A DNA stretch of 64,000 nucleotides from Bedellia somnulentella (GCA_963576735.1 OY755183.1:12171213-12235212), one strand, 5' to 3'; positions 24,985 to 35,240 are shown, numbered from the stretch's first letter. Numbers and translations: made by a program. Notes: generated from the sequence alone by a model not told the origin.

Positions 24985-25200
24985 GACTTTTACAAATGCC
25001 AAGTATGGGTAGCTAGAGCTCGAGAATTAGAATTTTCTCAGCTTCTTCTAGTACTCAAGTGGGAAAAGATACTAAATAAGTTTTTGGTGATGGGTTTCCA
25101 ATCTTATCGTCCAACAATCACTTAAAAGCCCTAATTACAGAAGTTGATTTTTTTAGTTTTTACGATATCCGCGGGAACAAAGGGTCAGTGGTAGTCTAAA
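24985..25200 (-). repeat. (TATG)n retroposon, old and degraded
   Basis: 'gggtagctagagctcgaga', 'ggtgatgggtttccaat' and 'cacttaaaagcccta' in order; the ends are poorly kept. Confidence 0.65.
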
Positions 25201-25508
25201 GATGTATGATATTTGAAGTGCACATTCAGCTTCTACTTGAGTATTAATAGCAACCTATGATATTCTTGATCATCCAGCGTTTCTCAAACCTCGAAATAAA
25301 CTATCAAATTTTCAAAAGTTATTCCTAAACCCAAGTTGTTCTACGGCTTCCTGTTTCCGCATTGCAATATCGCACATCGTGAACACTAAAAGATCCGATG
25401 GCATTGCACGGCGACGTAACCAAGGTCGTCTCGAGTCAAATTGAATAACTAATAGACTCAAGGCCAAGGTGCTTCTTCACAATATGGCGTATCATTTTTG
25501 GAACTCCA

Positions 25509-25731
25509 ACGTACATAAATATACTCACGGCCATAAATCCCAAAAAGGGGTAGCCAGAGCTTCGGAGCTAAGAAGCTCCTCAGTCACATTTGGAAGTTGA
25601 TATGGGACAAGATGGTAAAAATAAAGTATAAAATCCTTTGAAAAAACCCCTATACCTACCTATATTCACCTCCTACTATACCCGTGGGTAGAAAAGGGTT
25701 AGTGACATTCGTAGCCGGCACTACACGGCAA
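25509..25731 (-). repeat. (TATG)n retroposon, old subfamily
   Basis: 'actcacggccataaatccc' to 'gccggcactacacggca'; the central 'ggtctccaaccgcatcgc' part is deleted. Confidence 0.8.
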
Positions 25732-25766
25732 GTCCAACATTATCCTAACTAACTAACCGTAATATA

Positions 25767-26003
25767 AATTCTGATTAGGGCTTACACCAATGTGTCTTTT
25801 CCAAAGTAACATGTGTATTTAATTTATCAAGGTTGTTAGCGGTGAGGGAATCGTGGCTTAGTTATAAATATTAATGTGTAAATGTGACAGTGTATTTATA
25901 TAAAAACGGCGATAACGTTACCCGCTATCACGTGAGTACACTGTCTAAGCAAAAACGTGTACTTCGGATTTACGGCATGAACATTTGTGTTGAGTTGAAA
26001 TAA
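25767..26003 (+). repeat. tRNA-derived SINE body, head missing
   Basis: 'cttacaccaatgtgtctttt' through 'gagtacactgtctaagca' to 'ggcatgaacatttgtgttg', matching the copy at 23293. Confidence 0.7.
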
Positions 26004-26211
26004 TATATACGGACATAGCACACAAATCAAGTTATTCTGTGTTACTTACATGGATACATAATCCGTTAAAGAGATTAATGGGCAAGCATTCCTTATCATA
26101 TACCTGCTAGGCTGTAGAAACGGAATAGATTAATTGGAATGTAACTTCCTCTTTTAAAAAACTATAATATTTTAAGTGTCAAACTCATTCATAATTCTTC
26201 TTATATTTCAG

Positions 26212-26332
26212 TGGTGACCACACAGAAGTAATCGAGATTGATTTTGACCCGAAGGCGGTCACTTTTGATGATCTTCTGGACATGTTCTGGGCAAACCACG
26301 AGTATGGATTGACAACCAAACTTAAAAGACAG
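26212..26332 (+). CDS. MsrA: MsrA, second visible exon
   Basis: 121 bases. The first T completes an Ile codon with the previous exon, giving RSIGDHTEVIEIDFDPKAVTF. The GDHTEV block is conserved in MsrA. It continues LLDMFWANHEYGLTTKLKRQ and ends on a whole codon before GTAAGT. Most MsrA proteins have a HxPTxxNRQG-like loop here that helps bind substrate; this one reads HEYGLTTKLKRQ, a diverged form often seen in insect enzymes. Confidence 0.93.
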
Positions 26333-26349
26333 GTAAGTTACGCCTAATG

Positions 26350-26886
26350 ATTACATATATGGCTATAGATCCCAAAAAAGTGGAAGCTTTAAAAAATAGA
26401 CATTTCTCAGCTTCTTTTGGAGTTTGAGAAGGAAAAGATTATTAACCCTTAACTACTGACGTGTCATTTTGTTACACTATTACTGACGTACGTATGATAT
26501 ACGTCTTGTTTTTGTTGTAGTTGCTCTGGTGCATCCATTAAGTGTGATTTGGGTTATTTTTGGTTTTTATTTATTTATGTATGTTATATATAAAGTTAGG
26601 ATACTAAATAAACAGTCATAATATTAACAGCAAAATATTTATTCATCAACAAACTTATGAGTATCAAATTAGAAATATGAACAAAAAATCATTTAGGAGA
26701 CGTATGAGGTACGTACGTCAGTGGTTAAGGGTTAAGAAAAGGATAGTCAGTGAAAGGCCTTCGGATACCTACATAGCGATTGCTGGTGGAAAATTAAGTG
26801 ATTACTTCAAAGGCCGCAACCTTAATCACCTCTTACGGCACCCTCAGAAAGAAATAAGTTTGTGCGCATCTAAGCCGACACTACAC
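26350..26886 (-). repeat. (TATG)n retroposon split by a MITE
   Basis: The left part 26350-26441 ('atggctatagatcccaaaa') and the right part 26736-26886 (ending 'taagccgacactacaca') form one old copy interrupted at a TTAA site. Confidence 0.8.
26446..26731. mobile_element. piggyBac-type MITE with TTAA target duplication
   Basis: Terminal inverted repeats CCCTTAACTACTGACG (left) and its near-perfect complement CGTCAGTGGTTAAGGG (right), flanked on both sides by TTAA (26442-26445, 26732-26735). TTAA targets with CCC-starting ends are the mark of piggyBac-like elements. 286 bases, no transposase. Confidence 0.9.
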
Positions 26887-26918
26887 ACCGTATTTATTCA
26901 CTTACTATTTTTTTTATG

Positions 26919-27168
26919 CTGTGTAGTGTCGGCTTAGAATAGCACTACCCCGTTTCTTCTGGTGGGTGTACGTAAGAGGCGACTAACGGTATTGGGGCTT
27001 TTTAAGGGATTTTCGGGCGATGCGGTTGGAGACCCATCACCGACAACCTTTATTTTACCATCTTTTCCCCACGCAACTTCCAAAAGTGGCTGAGGAATTT
27101 CTAATTCCTTAGCTCTGGCTACCCCTTCTAGGGATTTATAGCCGTGAGTATATGTATGTATGTATTTA
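26919..27168 (+). repeat. (TATG)n retroposon, young full-length copy
   Basis: 'tgctgtgtagtgtcggctt' to 'gtgagtatatgtatgtatg'. Target duplication 'tattttttttA' on both sides, about 11 bases. Head to head with the copy at 26350, 33 bases away. Confidence 0.92.
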
Positions 27169-27578
27169 TGTATTTTTTTTAATTAACCATAACATAGCTT
27201 AAAATAAATAGAGAATCATGTAAAGTCAAGGAAAAACTTTTTGCTGATCATTGTTTACATTCGCCATGGTGTAATCACATGATCAACCTTGAAATAGACA
27301 CGTGGACAGTATAAGATTTTACGCTAAGGAATTCCCCGTGTTGAGTTTTTATAACATCATCACGATAAAAATATAGATTATGGGTAATGGGTTTGTAAGA
27401 CTGGTAGTGTTTATAGTACCATAAATAATTTAATATTAATCTAAGTAGTAAAGTGAGTATTACACAATGTGGTTAGCAAGTGAAAAAGTAGTGGAAAAGT
27501 TAATAAGATAAATAAGTTAGCTTATCACTCTACACTTTCACTTGCAGTGAACCTATACACATTTTCTTTACTTTCCAG

Positions 27579-27712
27579 TACCAATCGTTGATCCTCTACC
27601 ATGATCTCGAGCAAAGGGCAGCAGCGGAAGCCTCCTACAAAGTGATGCAAGAAAGATATGGCCAGCTTCGAACAGAAATTGCGCCGGCTTCTACATTCTA
27701 TCCAGCTGAAGA
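27579..27712 (+). CDS. MsrA: MsrA, third visible exon
   Basis: 134 bases after 'ctttactttccag'. Encodes YQSLILYHDLEQRAAAEASY, then KVMQERYGQLRTEIAPASTF and YPAEE. The donor is GTAAAT, so the apparent stop TAA lies in the intron. Two bases (GA) pass to the next exon. The IxYHxxxQ..A..S block and the FYPAE motif are typical of MsrA. Confidence 0.93.
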
Positions 27713-27749
27713 GTAAATATACCATATTTATTACATACATACATACATA

Positions 27750-27893
27750 TAAAGGCAGGTATTCATAGATGGAAGAATAAAAGAGCATGTATGAAAAGAT
27801 TGATGAATGTAAACGAAACTCGAGAAGTTTACCAGCATCGTACAAAGTGGCGATCAATAGTTTCTGCCTACTCCAATGGGAATTAATGGTGTA
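27750..27893 (+). mobile_element. LINE 3' end encoding a conserved C-terminus
   Basis: In one frame it reads KNKRACMKRLMNVNETREVY, then QHRTKWRSIVSAYSNGN and a TAA stop at 27884-27886. This resembles the C-terminal tail of lepidopteran non-LTR retrotransposon polyproteins. Other copies lie at 16509, 36312, 40045, 44868, 45911 and 58575. Better-kept copies end 'ggcgtgagtatatgtatg', the same 3' end as the (TATG)n retroposon. Confidence 0.75.
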
Positions 27894-29030
27894 GCGTTTG
27901 TACTATTCCTAGGCAATACTATACAATATAAAAACTTGGTAGCCTAAACTATTCATGGTCCAGTTAGTTACATGTCTTCCTCCGACCTTCATTACCAAAT
28001 AGTACGCTACGATTCCAAACAAAGCTTCTTAAGGTTGCAAACCTTATCGTGCCCTTCAACCACTTGATGTTAGCAACATGCATATTCAGATCACCAATTG
28101 AATAAATGTAGTACTCGAAATTATGTCATGGCTGTGACTAGCAATTTTCCTGATTCAATTCCAAATTGGTTTGCATATAAACTATTTGATCTTGAACAAG
28201 GATTAGGACTGAGCAACATAGTTGTCCATATCGTGGTCACCTCAACTCAGGTTAAAACCTCATTTTTGTTACAAAATTAATACTTTATTTTAAAAATCAC
28301 ACAGTTTTAGTTTAGAAATTTAGTACTTGTAAACTTTACTGTTAATTACTGTATTACATAGTTAAAACACCCAAGTATGAGCCAAAAATGAAAGTCGTTT
28401 AAATTTTGCTACTATTAGTATTTTTATAATCTGTGTTACAAAAGAGATTCAAGTTACAATTTGGTTAGTTATTATATGATTTTAAATATACATAATATCT
28501 TGTCATAACTATAGTTAAAGTTTAGTTTTGAAGGAAAATAAACCACTAGTACACTCGTCAGCCTTTAATGAAGTTCGATGATCTTCAAGCCCTTTTTTGT
28601 AAATGACGACCACGCCTTAAATTATTGAACTCAAAAACCTTACAAGTAATTTATCGCATGCTTGCATCATCCAACGCAATTTTAATAAGTTAAACCAAGG
28701 AACTGGTATTGCAAGTAACAAATAATAGAGGGTAATTATTGAAGCCGCTCGACCGGCCTGCGGCATGGCAACAACGGGCATATATTTTTTAAATGAAGAA
28801 TGATACGAACCTCCATGCTGTCATCGAGAGATGTCAATGTCCGGACGATGTTGCATTATTTTGTCAATGATTACGTCGAACACTAAATGGGTAGCTAGCT
28901 AGAAAGGCTAGTCATATGACCACCTGCTCAGAAAGTGACTTTTAATGCACTGAATTTGGCCATGTAAAGCGGCTTATTAGTAATTATGACGTTTTCTTAG
29001 TGCAATAATGTAGTGTTTAATCTTTACACC

Positions 29031-29145
29031 ATGAGACCCATCACCAAAAACCTTTATTTTACCGCCTTTTCCCCACTCAACTTCCAAAAGTGGCTGAGAA
29101 ATTTATAATTCCGTGAATTATAGCCGTGAGTATATGTATGTATGT
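29031..29145 (+). repeat. (TATG)n retroposon, 5'-truncated
   Basis: Starts inside the element at 'gagacccatcaccaa' and ends 'gtgagtatatgtatgtatg'. Loss of the 5' part with the tail intact is typical of target-primed reverse transcription. Confidence 0.85.
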
Positions 29146-29260
29146 TAATCTTTATCCATCTTCTTTGTAATCATGATAGACGATATATATATAAAAATAC
29201 ATAGATATAAACTAAGTTCATCATGGAACACTAAAAAATATATTTGTATCTTATCCCCAG

Positions 29261-29495
29261 CTACCACCAGAAATATCGCCTGCAAGGACACAAAGATCTC
29301 TGCCAAAGCCTAGGACTGGATGCTTCAAGACTGCAGACCTCTCATTTAGCAGCAAGACTCAACGGGTACCTCGTAGGCGTTGGCGGGAAATCTCAATTTG
29401 AAGAAGAAGTCGGAAAATTTGGTCTCACAGACATCCAGGCTGACTATGTGCGACGTGAATTGGAACGCAACGAAGGAGGCGGTTTGGCTTGCTAG
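29261..29495 (+). CDS. MsrA: MsrA, last exon
   Basis: After 'ttatccccag'. The first C completes an Asp codon, giving AEDYHQKYRLQGHKDLCQSL; the YHQKY block is conserved. The exon continues for 77 codons and ends NEGGGLAC before TAG. The Cys at the very C-terminus and the Cys in DLCQSL are candidates for the resolving Cys that forms a disulfide with the catalytic one. No targeting signal can be judged because the N-terminus is missing. Confidence 0.93.
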
Positions 29496-30717
29496 CTGGA
29501 CTAGCTAGCAACCTTTTTGGGGATTAACTTTTTAAAGTATCTACCTAGCCCTTATCCTTTGTTAATTTTTTTCATATTCCACTTTATTTTGTAAGGAATG
29601 CTGCTTTTAAGCGTATATTTAACAGGGAAGTAGTAAGCTTTTTCATCCTCATGTGTTCGTTTGTGGATCAATATTATAGTAAAGACATGAGTTTTGGGGC
29701 TAAAAGAACCTGTTAAAAATTAATCAGATATATAGACAGAGGGCTTAATGCCCTAGTAAGGTTATATTTGCTTTTATAAAAAGAGACAAACGTTTGCTTA
29801 AAGGGCTTGCGATTCTCATATTAGACTGGGACAAGGTATATACTCAAAACTGTTAAAATCTTAGATGTAGATAGCAAAATATTTCTAATAGAATTTAGGA
29901 ATAGAACATAGCTGAAAAAGCTCATATATATCGCATTTTTTCATAATACAATATGCTACTTACTCCCATGCTGTTTATTTTAAAATACGGCAACGTGATT
30001 TTGTAACAACACAATACCTCTTTTGTAGCAAAAATTATTATGCCCCTTTTTGCCTTGTAGTGAAATATTAATTCATGAATATTCAAGTCCAGGCGTGATA
30101 AATTGTATGAAATTCGGGAAAAAAGTAATAGATCATTTTATATTTTTATTATTTTATTGTAAGCTGAGTTAAGCCCGTTGCTAAGTAGGTAGTAGATTAT
30201 ATAAGAGAAAATTCATTTTTAATAAGGTTTATTTCTGTTTGTATACTGCTGCTTATTATTTTCTAATAAATATATTGTTAACCTCTTTCAATATAAACTA
30301 TAAATGTCATTAAGACGATATTGTGATATTCAGAGATATTATAAGATAACTATTAAACGAAGATATGTAGCAAACATTTATTAAATATTCTACTTTAGAC
30401 ATTGTTATAAAGAACTATGAATTAATTATATTTTCATAGATAATGCTTAAATAACTTGGCTGGACCATTATTTACATTCAAGTATATTTAGTATTTTAAT
30501 TTTCCATAAGTAACTACCTACGTAGGTATATTTTAATTATAGCAGTATTTTAAGATATGTGTTTAATCTATGTGACTATTTTTGCACTATCAAGTTATTG
30601 TTTAAGTAAAAGTAAAGTTTCACTGACAGTGTTTGTTTTATTTTCCAAAAACTAAGGTATACTGAATATTGATAGAAGTAGAATAAGACTAAGACTTTAT
30701 TTACTTTATTTTATAAT
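29496..30717 (+). other. 3' untranslated region and flank of MsrA
   Basis: AT-rich and unique-looking. A candidate AATAAA lies at about 30264. No gene or clear repeat. Confidence 0.45.
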
Positions 30718-30729
30718 TAGAATAAGACT

Positions 30730-30979
30730 TTGCTGTGTAGTGTCGGCTTAGAATAGCACTACCCCATTTCTTCCGGTGGATGTACGTAAGAGGCGACTAA
30801 CGGTATTGGGGCTTTTAAGGGATTTTTGGGCGATGCGGTTGGAGACCCATCACCAAAAACCTTTATTTTACCATCTTTTCCCCACGCAACTTCCAAAAGT
30901 GGCTGAGGATTTTCTAATTCCTTAGCTCTGGCTACCCCTTCTAGGGATTTATAGCCGTGAGTATATGTATGTATGTATG
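30730..30979 (+). repeat. (TATG)n retroposon, young, with 12-base target duplication
   Basis: Full element flanked by TAGAATAAGACT (30718-30729 and 30980-30991). It landed in an older copy of the same family, whose remains follow at 30992. Confidence 0.96.
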
Positions 30980-30991
30980 TAGAATAAGACT

Positions 30992-31130
30992 ACACCATTT
31001 TTTCCCGTGGGTTCTTAAGATACGACTTAGGGTATTGAGGCCTTTTCACTGACTTTGCGATGCGGTAGCAGAGGCTCATCGTTAAAAACCCTATTTCTTC
31101 CCCTTTAAACTTCTTAAAGTAAATGAAGTA
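30992..31130 (+). repeat. (TATG)n retroposon, old copy used as target
   Basis: 'accattttttcccgtgggtt' and 'gcgatgcggtagcagagg' show the family with many changes. Confidence 0.7.
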
Positions 31131-31167
31131 TATCAAATTATATTTATAATTATGTTAATTATATATA

Positions 31168-31215
31168 TATTAGTACCTCTGCCAACCCCTTCGGGGATAT
31201 TCGGCGTGAACGTTT
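31168..31215 (+). repeat. tRNA-derived SINE, 3' end fragment
   Basis: 'tagtacctctgccaacccc' and 'atattcggcgtgaacgtttg'. Confidence 0.7.
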
Positions 31216-31249
31216 GTTTATTTATTATTATTTTATCAAATTATCCTAG

Positions 31250-31641
31250 AGCTCGTTTTTAAAACATACTTTTTTATATCTCAAATCGATAAAGGACATA
31301 AAACTTAACAACTTTGCCTATGGAATACATATCTAAAATATTTTAATTTTCAAAATAATTAATACATAAACAGTGTCGTACCTAGATCAAACTGAGAAAG
31401 TATAGTGAGGTTCTTAGCCTCAGCTGAAATAAAAAAAAATATCTTGTGATTTGACCATTTGTTTTTTATTTTAGTTTAGGCTAAGAAACTCACCATACTT
31501 TCCCAGTTTGATCTAGGCAGTAACACTTTTTAATTATTAATTATTTTGAAAATTACAATATTTTAGATAATCATTCCATAGGCAAAGTTGTTTACTTTGA
31601 TGTCTTTTATCAATTTAAAATATAAAAAGGGTATTTTAAAT
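31250..31641. mobile_element. Diverged foldback element, arms about 170 bases
   Basis: The left arm ('acaactttgcctatggaat', 'cctagatcaaactgagaaag') is the inverse of the right arm ('ctttcccagtttgatctagg', 'attccataggcaaagttgtt') with scattered mismatches. No coding capacity. Confidence 0.8.
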
Positions 31642-32339
31642 CTTTTTGTTCATGAAAACCTCATGTGGGGATTATCCATACTAATATTATAAATGGGAAA
31701 GTGAGTTTGTTTGTTTGTTTGTTCCGCTTTCACGCCGTAAATACTGAACCGATTGCTTTGAAATTTTTCAGACGTGTAGTTAGAAGTCTAAATTAAATAA
31801 TAGGGTACTTTTTATCCCGGAAAAAATATGTTCCCACGGGAAATCAAAAATATTGTTTGCTTACTAAATGCATTGGAGATGGCGCTGTGTATCGTTTAAA
31901 ACAACGTAAAATATTGTAAACTAATATAAAAATCAAAATTTAGAAGCTTAATGGTACGGTAATGCATCCCCGAAAATAAGGAACTCCCGAGCCATGATGT
32001 ACTATTTTTTTATCGTATACATTTTTTTTTACATCTACTTATATTGCAAACGAATATTAACATGTAAATATAGAAACTAAATGAAACGACGACGATTCCT
32101 TGAAACTAAGGAATCCGCAAGAGTTCTCATAGGAACATCAAAAAACCTTAACTCATATATGGCTCAAAATATTGCAGCGATTATTTTTATCATCGATGGA
32201 ATTCACATCAGACACTTTGTTAATGTTCATTTTGGAAAGATGAAGGGGTTTCATCAATTTAAATGACAAATTTGTTTATCAATAGTAAGACTAATGTGAA
32301 ATAAAGCGTAATAAAAATTTGACACCGCCCCGGTAACGT

Positions 32340-32430
32340 CTCCGTGGCGTAGCGGTATAACTAACTACTATGAATATTTAATTAGAACTATTATGAATCA
32401 ATCGTCCCGGGTTCGTATCTCAGGTAATTC
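32340..32430 (+). repeat. tRNA-like fragment inside the Helitron
   Basis: The A-box-like 'tggcgtagcgg' and B-box-like 'gggttcgtatctc' are about 60 bases apart, with an AT-rich middle. Likely an old SINE head, not a functional tRNA. Confidence 0.4.
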
Positions 32431-32510
32431 AAGCTTTTTGTAAAAAAAAAAATTGTCAGCTTAAAATAACACTATATATAATAATAACAAGCACTATCCC
32501 TTCAATTTAG

Positions 32511-32663
32511 CGATTATTTTGGAAGGAGATCCACCACTAATCATCCCTATATTGCCGAGCAATCGCTGCAAGCTCTCCCACTATCACCAACGGTCAGTGT
32601 AGGGGGCAGCACCGGGCCGTCGCCGCAGCGCCAAACTACTATCCGTATCTGTACTTACTAGAG
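32511..32663 (+). pseudogene. Exon-like coding island in the Helitron, host gene unknown
   Basis: After a pyrimidine-rich stretch ending 'cttcaatttag' comes one base and 49 open codons: DYFGRRSTTNHPYIAEQSLQ, then ALPLSPTVSVGGSTGPSPQR and QTTIRICTY, ending at TAG (32659-32661). GC content jumps far above the flanks only over this stretch. It looks like a terminal coding exon. Since it lies between intact Helitron ends, the simplest reading is a captured fragment of a host gene that I cannot identify. A real exon of a gene spanning this locus is the alternative. Confidence 0.5.
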
Positions 32664-32867
32664 ATATTCTCATTTCTGAACATAAAAACTTGGTATATTT
32701 GTTTCATGATTCTTATGAACAATTAAAAAGGAATTTTTGGAACTCATCCCCTAACGGGTTGATATAGCAAATGAAAGTTAATATAGAGTTTTTTTACATT
32801 TTATAATAAAACTTGGTGCGATTGAATTTATGAAATCCAACTATCAATCATTCATGAATATATGCTA

Positions 32868-33052
32868 ACAAACATAAATTCCATAAAAGGGTGGCCATAG
32901 CTTCGGAGATACTAATTCTTCATCCAATTTTGGAAATATATTGATAAAAGATAGGTTAATAAAGGTTGTTAGTGATGGGTCACAAACTGCATCGCCCAAC
33001 AATCACTTAAAAAGCCTCAATGTCCTTTATGTCATTTACAACGCCCGCGGAA
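32868..33052 (-). repeat. (TATG)n retroposon, old, inside the Helitron
   Basis: 'aaaagggtggccatagcttc', 'gatgggtcacaaactgcat' and 'cacttaaaaagcctcaatg' in order. Confidence 0.7.
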
Positions 33053-33295
33053 TTATAAATATAAAAAACAGAAGTTGAGACAGTGTTTCGGTATTTTGGT
33101 ATTATGTAAACTGGATGCAAAAAATGAAGTCCACGCGGACGAAGTCGCGGGGCAAAAAGCTAGTTACTAATAAATAAAGGAAAGAAAAAAAATCGGGTTT
33201 GATTCCCGCCTGTGTCGAAATTTATCTTTCCTTTATTTATTCTTTATTTATTAATAAAAAGGGTATGTTTAAAAACGAGGTCTAGGCCAATTCTG

Positions 33296-33345
33296 AAGTT
33301 TTAGCTACCTCTTCTAGGGATTTATAGCCCTGAGTATAAGTCGAT
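33296..33345 (+). repeat. (TATG)n retroposon, 3' fragment
   Basis: 'agctacctcttctaggga' then 'ttatagccctgagtataag'. Confidence 0.7.
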
Positions 33346-33423
33346 ATTTATGTAACATATATGTGAAAGTAGATAGTCTGTTTGCCGACTTGAGTAGTAA
33401 TGCCTTAAAGTTTGTAAGTATAA

Positions 33424-33561
33424 CGCCCGATTTCTGAATTGAGTATTCCAGCTGAGAACAACTTAAGTATCGTTCTGTCGCATTGAAATCTTAACAACTG
33501 AATGAGACAAAACGATACTTAAGTCGTTCTCAGCTTGAATTCTCAATTCAGAAATCGGGCG
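33424..33561. mobile_element. Palindromic MITE, PIF/Harbinger-like
   Basis: The ends CGCCCGATTTCTGAATTGAG and CTCAATTCAGAAATCGGGCG are exact complements, and pairing continues inward through 'agctgagaac'/'gttctcagct'. Flanked by TAA on both sides, which fits the 3-base TWA target duplication of PIF/Harbinger. 138 bases. Confidence 0.85.
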
Positions 33562-33835
33562 TAAGTGTTTGATACTTTACATTAAGCCATTGTGAACTTA
33601 ACAAACTGTCTAGTGCTATAGATAATACTTACTGTATGACGCCTATAACGATGTATGCTTCTCAATCACTTGTTCTGAGCCCTTGCACGAAAAAGGGACA
33701 CCTTCATATATTGGTGGGATCACGCCAAAATATCGTCTTATACTGCCAAAACGAGACTCGTTGAAAGCAGGGTTCTGATAACGATTTGACAGGGTAAGTA
33801 TAATAATAATTATTCTGACTTTAAAAAATCATTTC
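33562..33835. other. Unassigned DNA
   Basis: Slightly GC-richer than its surroundings at 33650-33800, but no convincing exon: the best frame is short and lacks a good acceptor. Confidence 0.3.
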
Positions 33836-34132
33836 CCATATTGTCCCCACCAAGAGGCTCGAGCCTACCCTATATAGGGCGATTGGCCATAGTCCACCTC
33901 GCTGGCCATGTGCGGGTGGGCAGACTAACGACTTCTACCATGATAGTAGCCGGGACCGACGGCTCAACGTGCCCTCCGAAGTACGGAAACATCTTAATTT
34001 TCAGATTATCAGGTGATACAAGCCTGCAATATCATCCGAACTGGGTTAAATCTTGAAAATTAAATTTTGTTAGTTTACCCCAGGGAATCGAACCCGAGAC
34101 CTCCGTTATTGAAGCCAAGCGCCCTATCAATT
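33836..34132 (-). repeat. tRNA-derived SINE (CCTCCGTGG family)
   Basis: The head is at the right, on the minus strand: B box seen as 'ggaatcgaacccgagacctc'. The body is 'ggctcgagcctaccctatat' and 'agtccacctcgctggccat'. A second copy lies at 42748-43012. Confidence 0.75.
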
Positions 34133-34225
34133 TCCAAATTTGGCTGAGGAGTTTCCAGCTCTAAAGCTCTGGCTACCCCTTCTTGGGATTTATATAGTTG
34201 TGAGAATATTATTACGTATGTATGT
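34133..34225 (+). repeat. (TATG)n retroposon, 3' fragment
   Basis: 'tttggctgaggagtttcca', 'ctctggctaccccttcttgg' and the tail 'gtatgtatg'. It begins exactly where the SINE head ends. Confidence 0.75.
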
Positions 34226-35029
34226 AGGATACAATCTAACAATCGCATTATATAAAAATATACTGCAAGACTGTAGATGTTTGTAGCAATACAATCATAG
34301 ATTTGAAGCCTGAATTCTGTTAGTATTTTTTTAATTTTGCTTATAAAATAGAAGAAATAAACTGAACGCTTGTTTTATATAATAAAACTGTTGGTGAAGT
34401 CCTACCTAAGCTGTTTACTACAGCGCCATCTAACATTTCGGTATAATACTGCCTATATGTTTCATAAACTACGGAACATAATGATTAAAAAATCTGTGCC
34501 TACACTTCTTAAAGTTTCTTTGAAGTACCAAAAGATGTCACTACATACTTGCTACATATATTTTTCGGCCAATTTACTTTTAGGTGCACCCAAAATGAAG
34601 ATTTTTCAAAAAACCTCTGCCAACCCCTTCGGAGATATACGGCGAGTACGTTGAGTTGGAGTTGAGTCTCTTTTATAGCTAAGGAATCTATGATTTTGGG
34701 GCTAGAACGGGGTTTCAATAAAATGACGAAAAGCTTAAAAGGAAGGTTTTCCATCACTCTTATGTATAACCGCAGTCGTAGTATTGCGGCAATAGCCAAA
34801 ATAAATTAGTTGGTTGGCAATTAGCACTTACAATATCTTATAGATATATGTACCGCCGATGATAGTATCGGATGCATAACAATAAAATCTTTGTCAACAT
34901 TAAGCAAAACAACTTCGTTTTCTTAATCTCATAGGCAGTTCTAGAAACTCTGTATCACAAACTTGTGTGTCGTTTTAACGCCACTTAACTGAATTACCCA
35001 TTATTGGCATCAGTCATTTTATTGTCACT
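34226..35029. other. AT-rich intergenic DNA
   Basis: No gene. Holds a SINE fragment at 34611-34670. Confidence 0.4.
34611..34670 (+). repeat. tRNA-derived SINE, 3' end fragment
   Basis: 'acctctgccaaccccttcgg' followed by 'gagatatacggcgagtac'. Confidence 0.7.
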
Positions 35030-35240
35030 ACCCCTTTCTAAGTACGGGTGTTGTTAGAGGCGACTAAGGGTATGGGGCTTTTTAAGGTGGATTTTGGGCG
35101 ATGCGGTTGGAGACCCATCACTAACGATACTTTATTACTACCATTTTCTCCCCTGTCAACTTCCAAATATGGCTGAGGAATTTCTAGCTCTAAAGTTCTA
35201 GCTACGCCTTTTTGGGGCCTTGGCCTTGAGTACGCGTATT
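35030..35240 (+). repeat. (TATG)n retroposon, old subfamily
   Basis: 'gttagaggcgactaagggt', 'gggcgatgcggttggagacc', 'agctctaaagttctagctac'; the tail is degraded. Confidence 0.8.

Larger units (their letters stand above)
22533..26211 (+). other. MsrA intron, 3.7 kb, repeat-filled
   Basis: GTAAGT to TTTCAG. It contains a tRNA-derived SINE, a small Helitron, an old and a better-kept (TATG)n retroposon and another SINE, all listed separately. No other gene seen. Confidence 0.8.
27713..29260 (+). other. MsrA last intron
   Basis: GTAAAT to CCCCAG. Holds a LINE 3' end (27750) and a truncated retroposon (29031). The part from 27900 to 29030 shows nothing recognisable. Confidence 0.8.
31675..33163 (+). 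mobile_element. Helitron-like element, second type, 1.49 kb, with possible captured exon
   Basis: Starts TCCATACTAATATTATAAA after an A (31674) and ends 'ggcaaaaagctag' before a T (33164), with the hairpin CGCGGACGAAGTCGCGG just inside the end. Removing it restores the SINE sequence 'ggattattactaataaat' exactly. The cargo includes a tRNA-like stretch (32340), an exon-like island (32511) and a retroposon (32868). No Rep/helicase frame. Confidence 0.85.
31642..33240 (-). repeat. SINE/foldback of the GACACT-head family, split by a Helitron
   Basis: 31642-31674 is the reverse of the SINE tail ('cctcatgtggggatta'). It continues after the Helitron at 33164 ('ttactaataaataaagg'), then a forward head remnant 'gattcccgcctgtgtcgaa' appears at 33202-33221. 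This repeats the inverted arrangement seen at 21553-22056. Confidence 0.65.

Noticed and set aside
33650..33800. Possible exon with a donor-like 'gggtaagta'
   Set aside because: The best frame is about 25 codons, no acceptor is convincing and no family is recognised.
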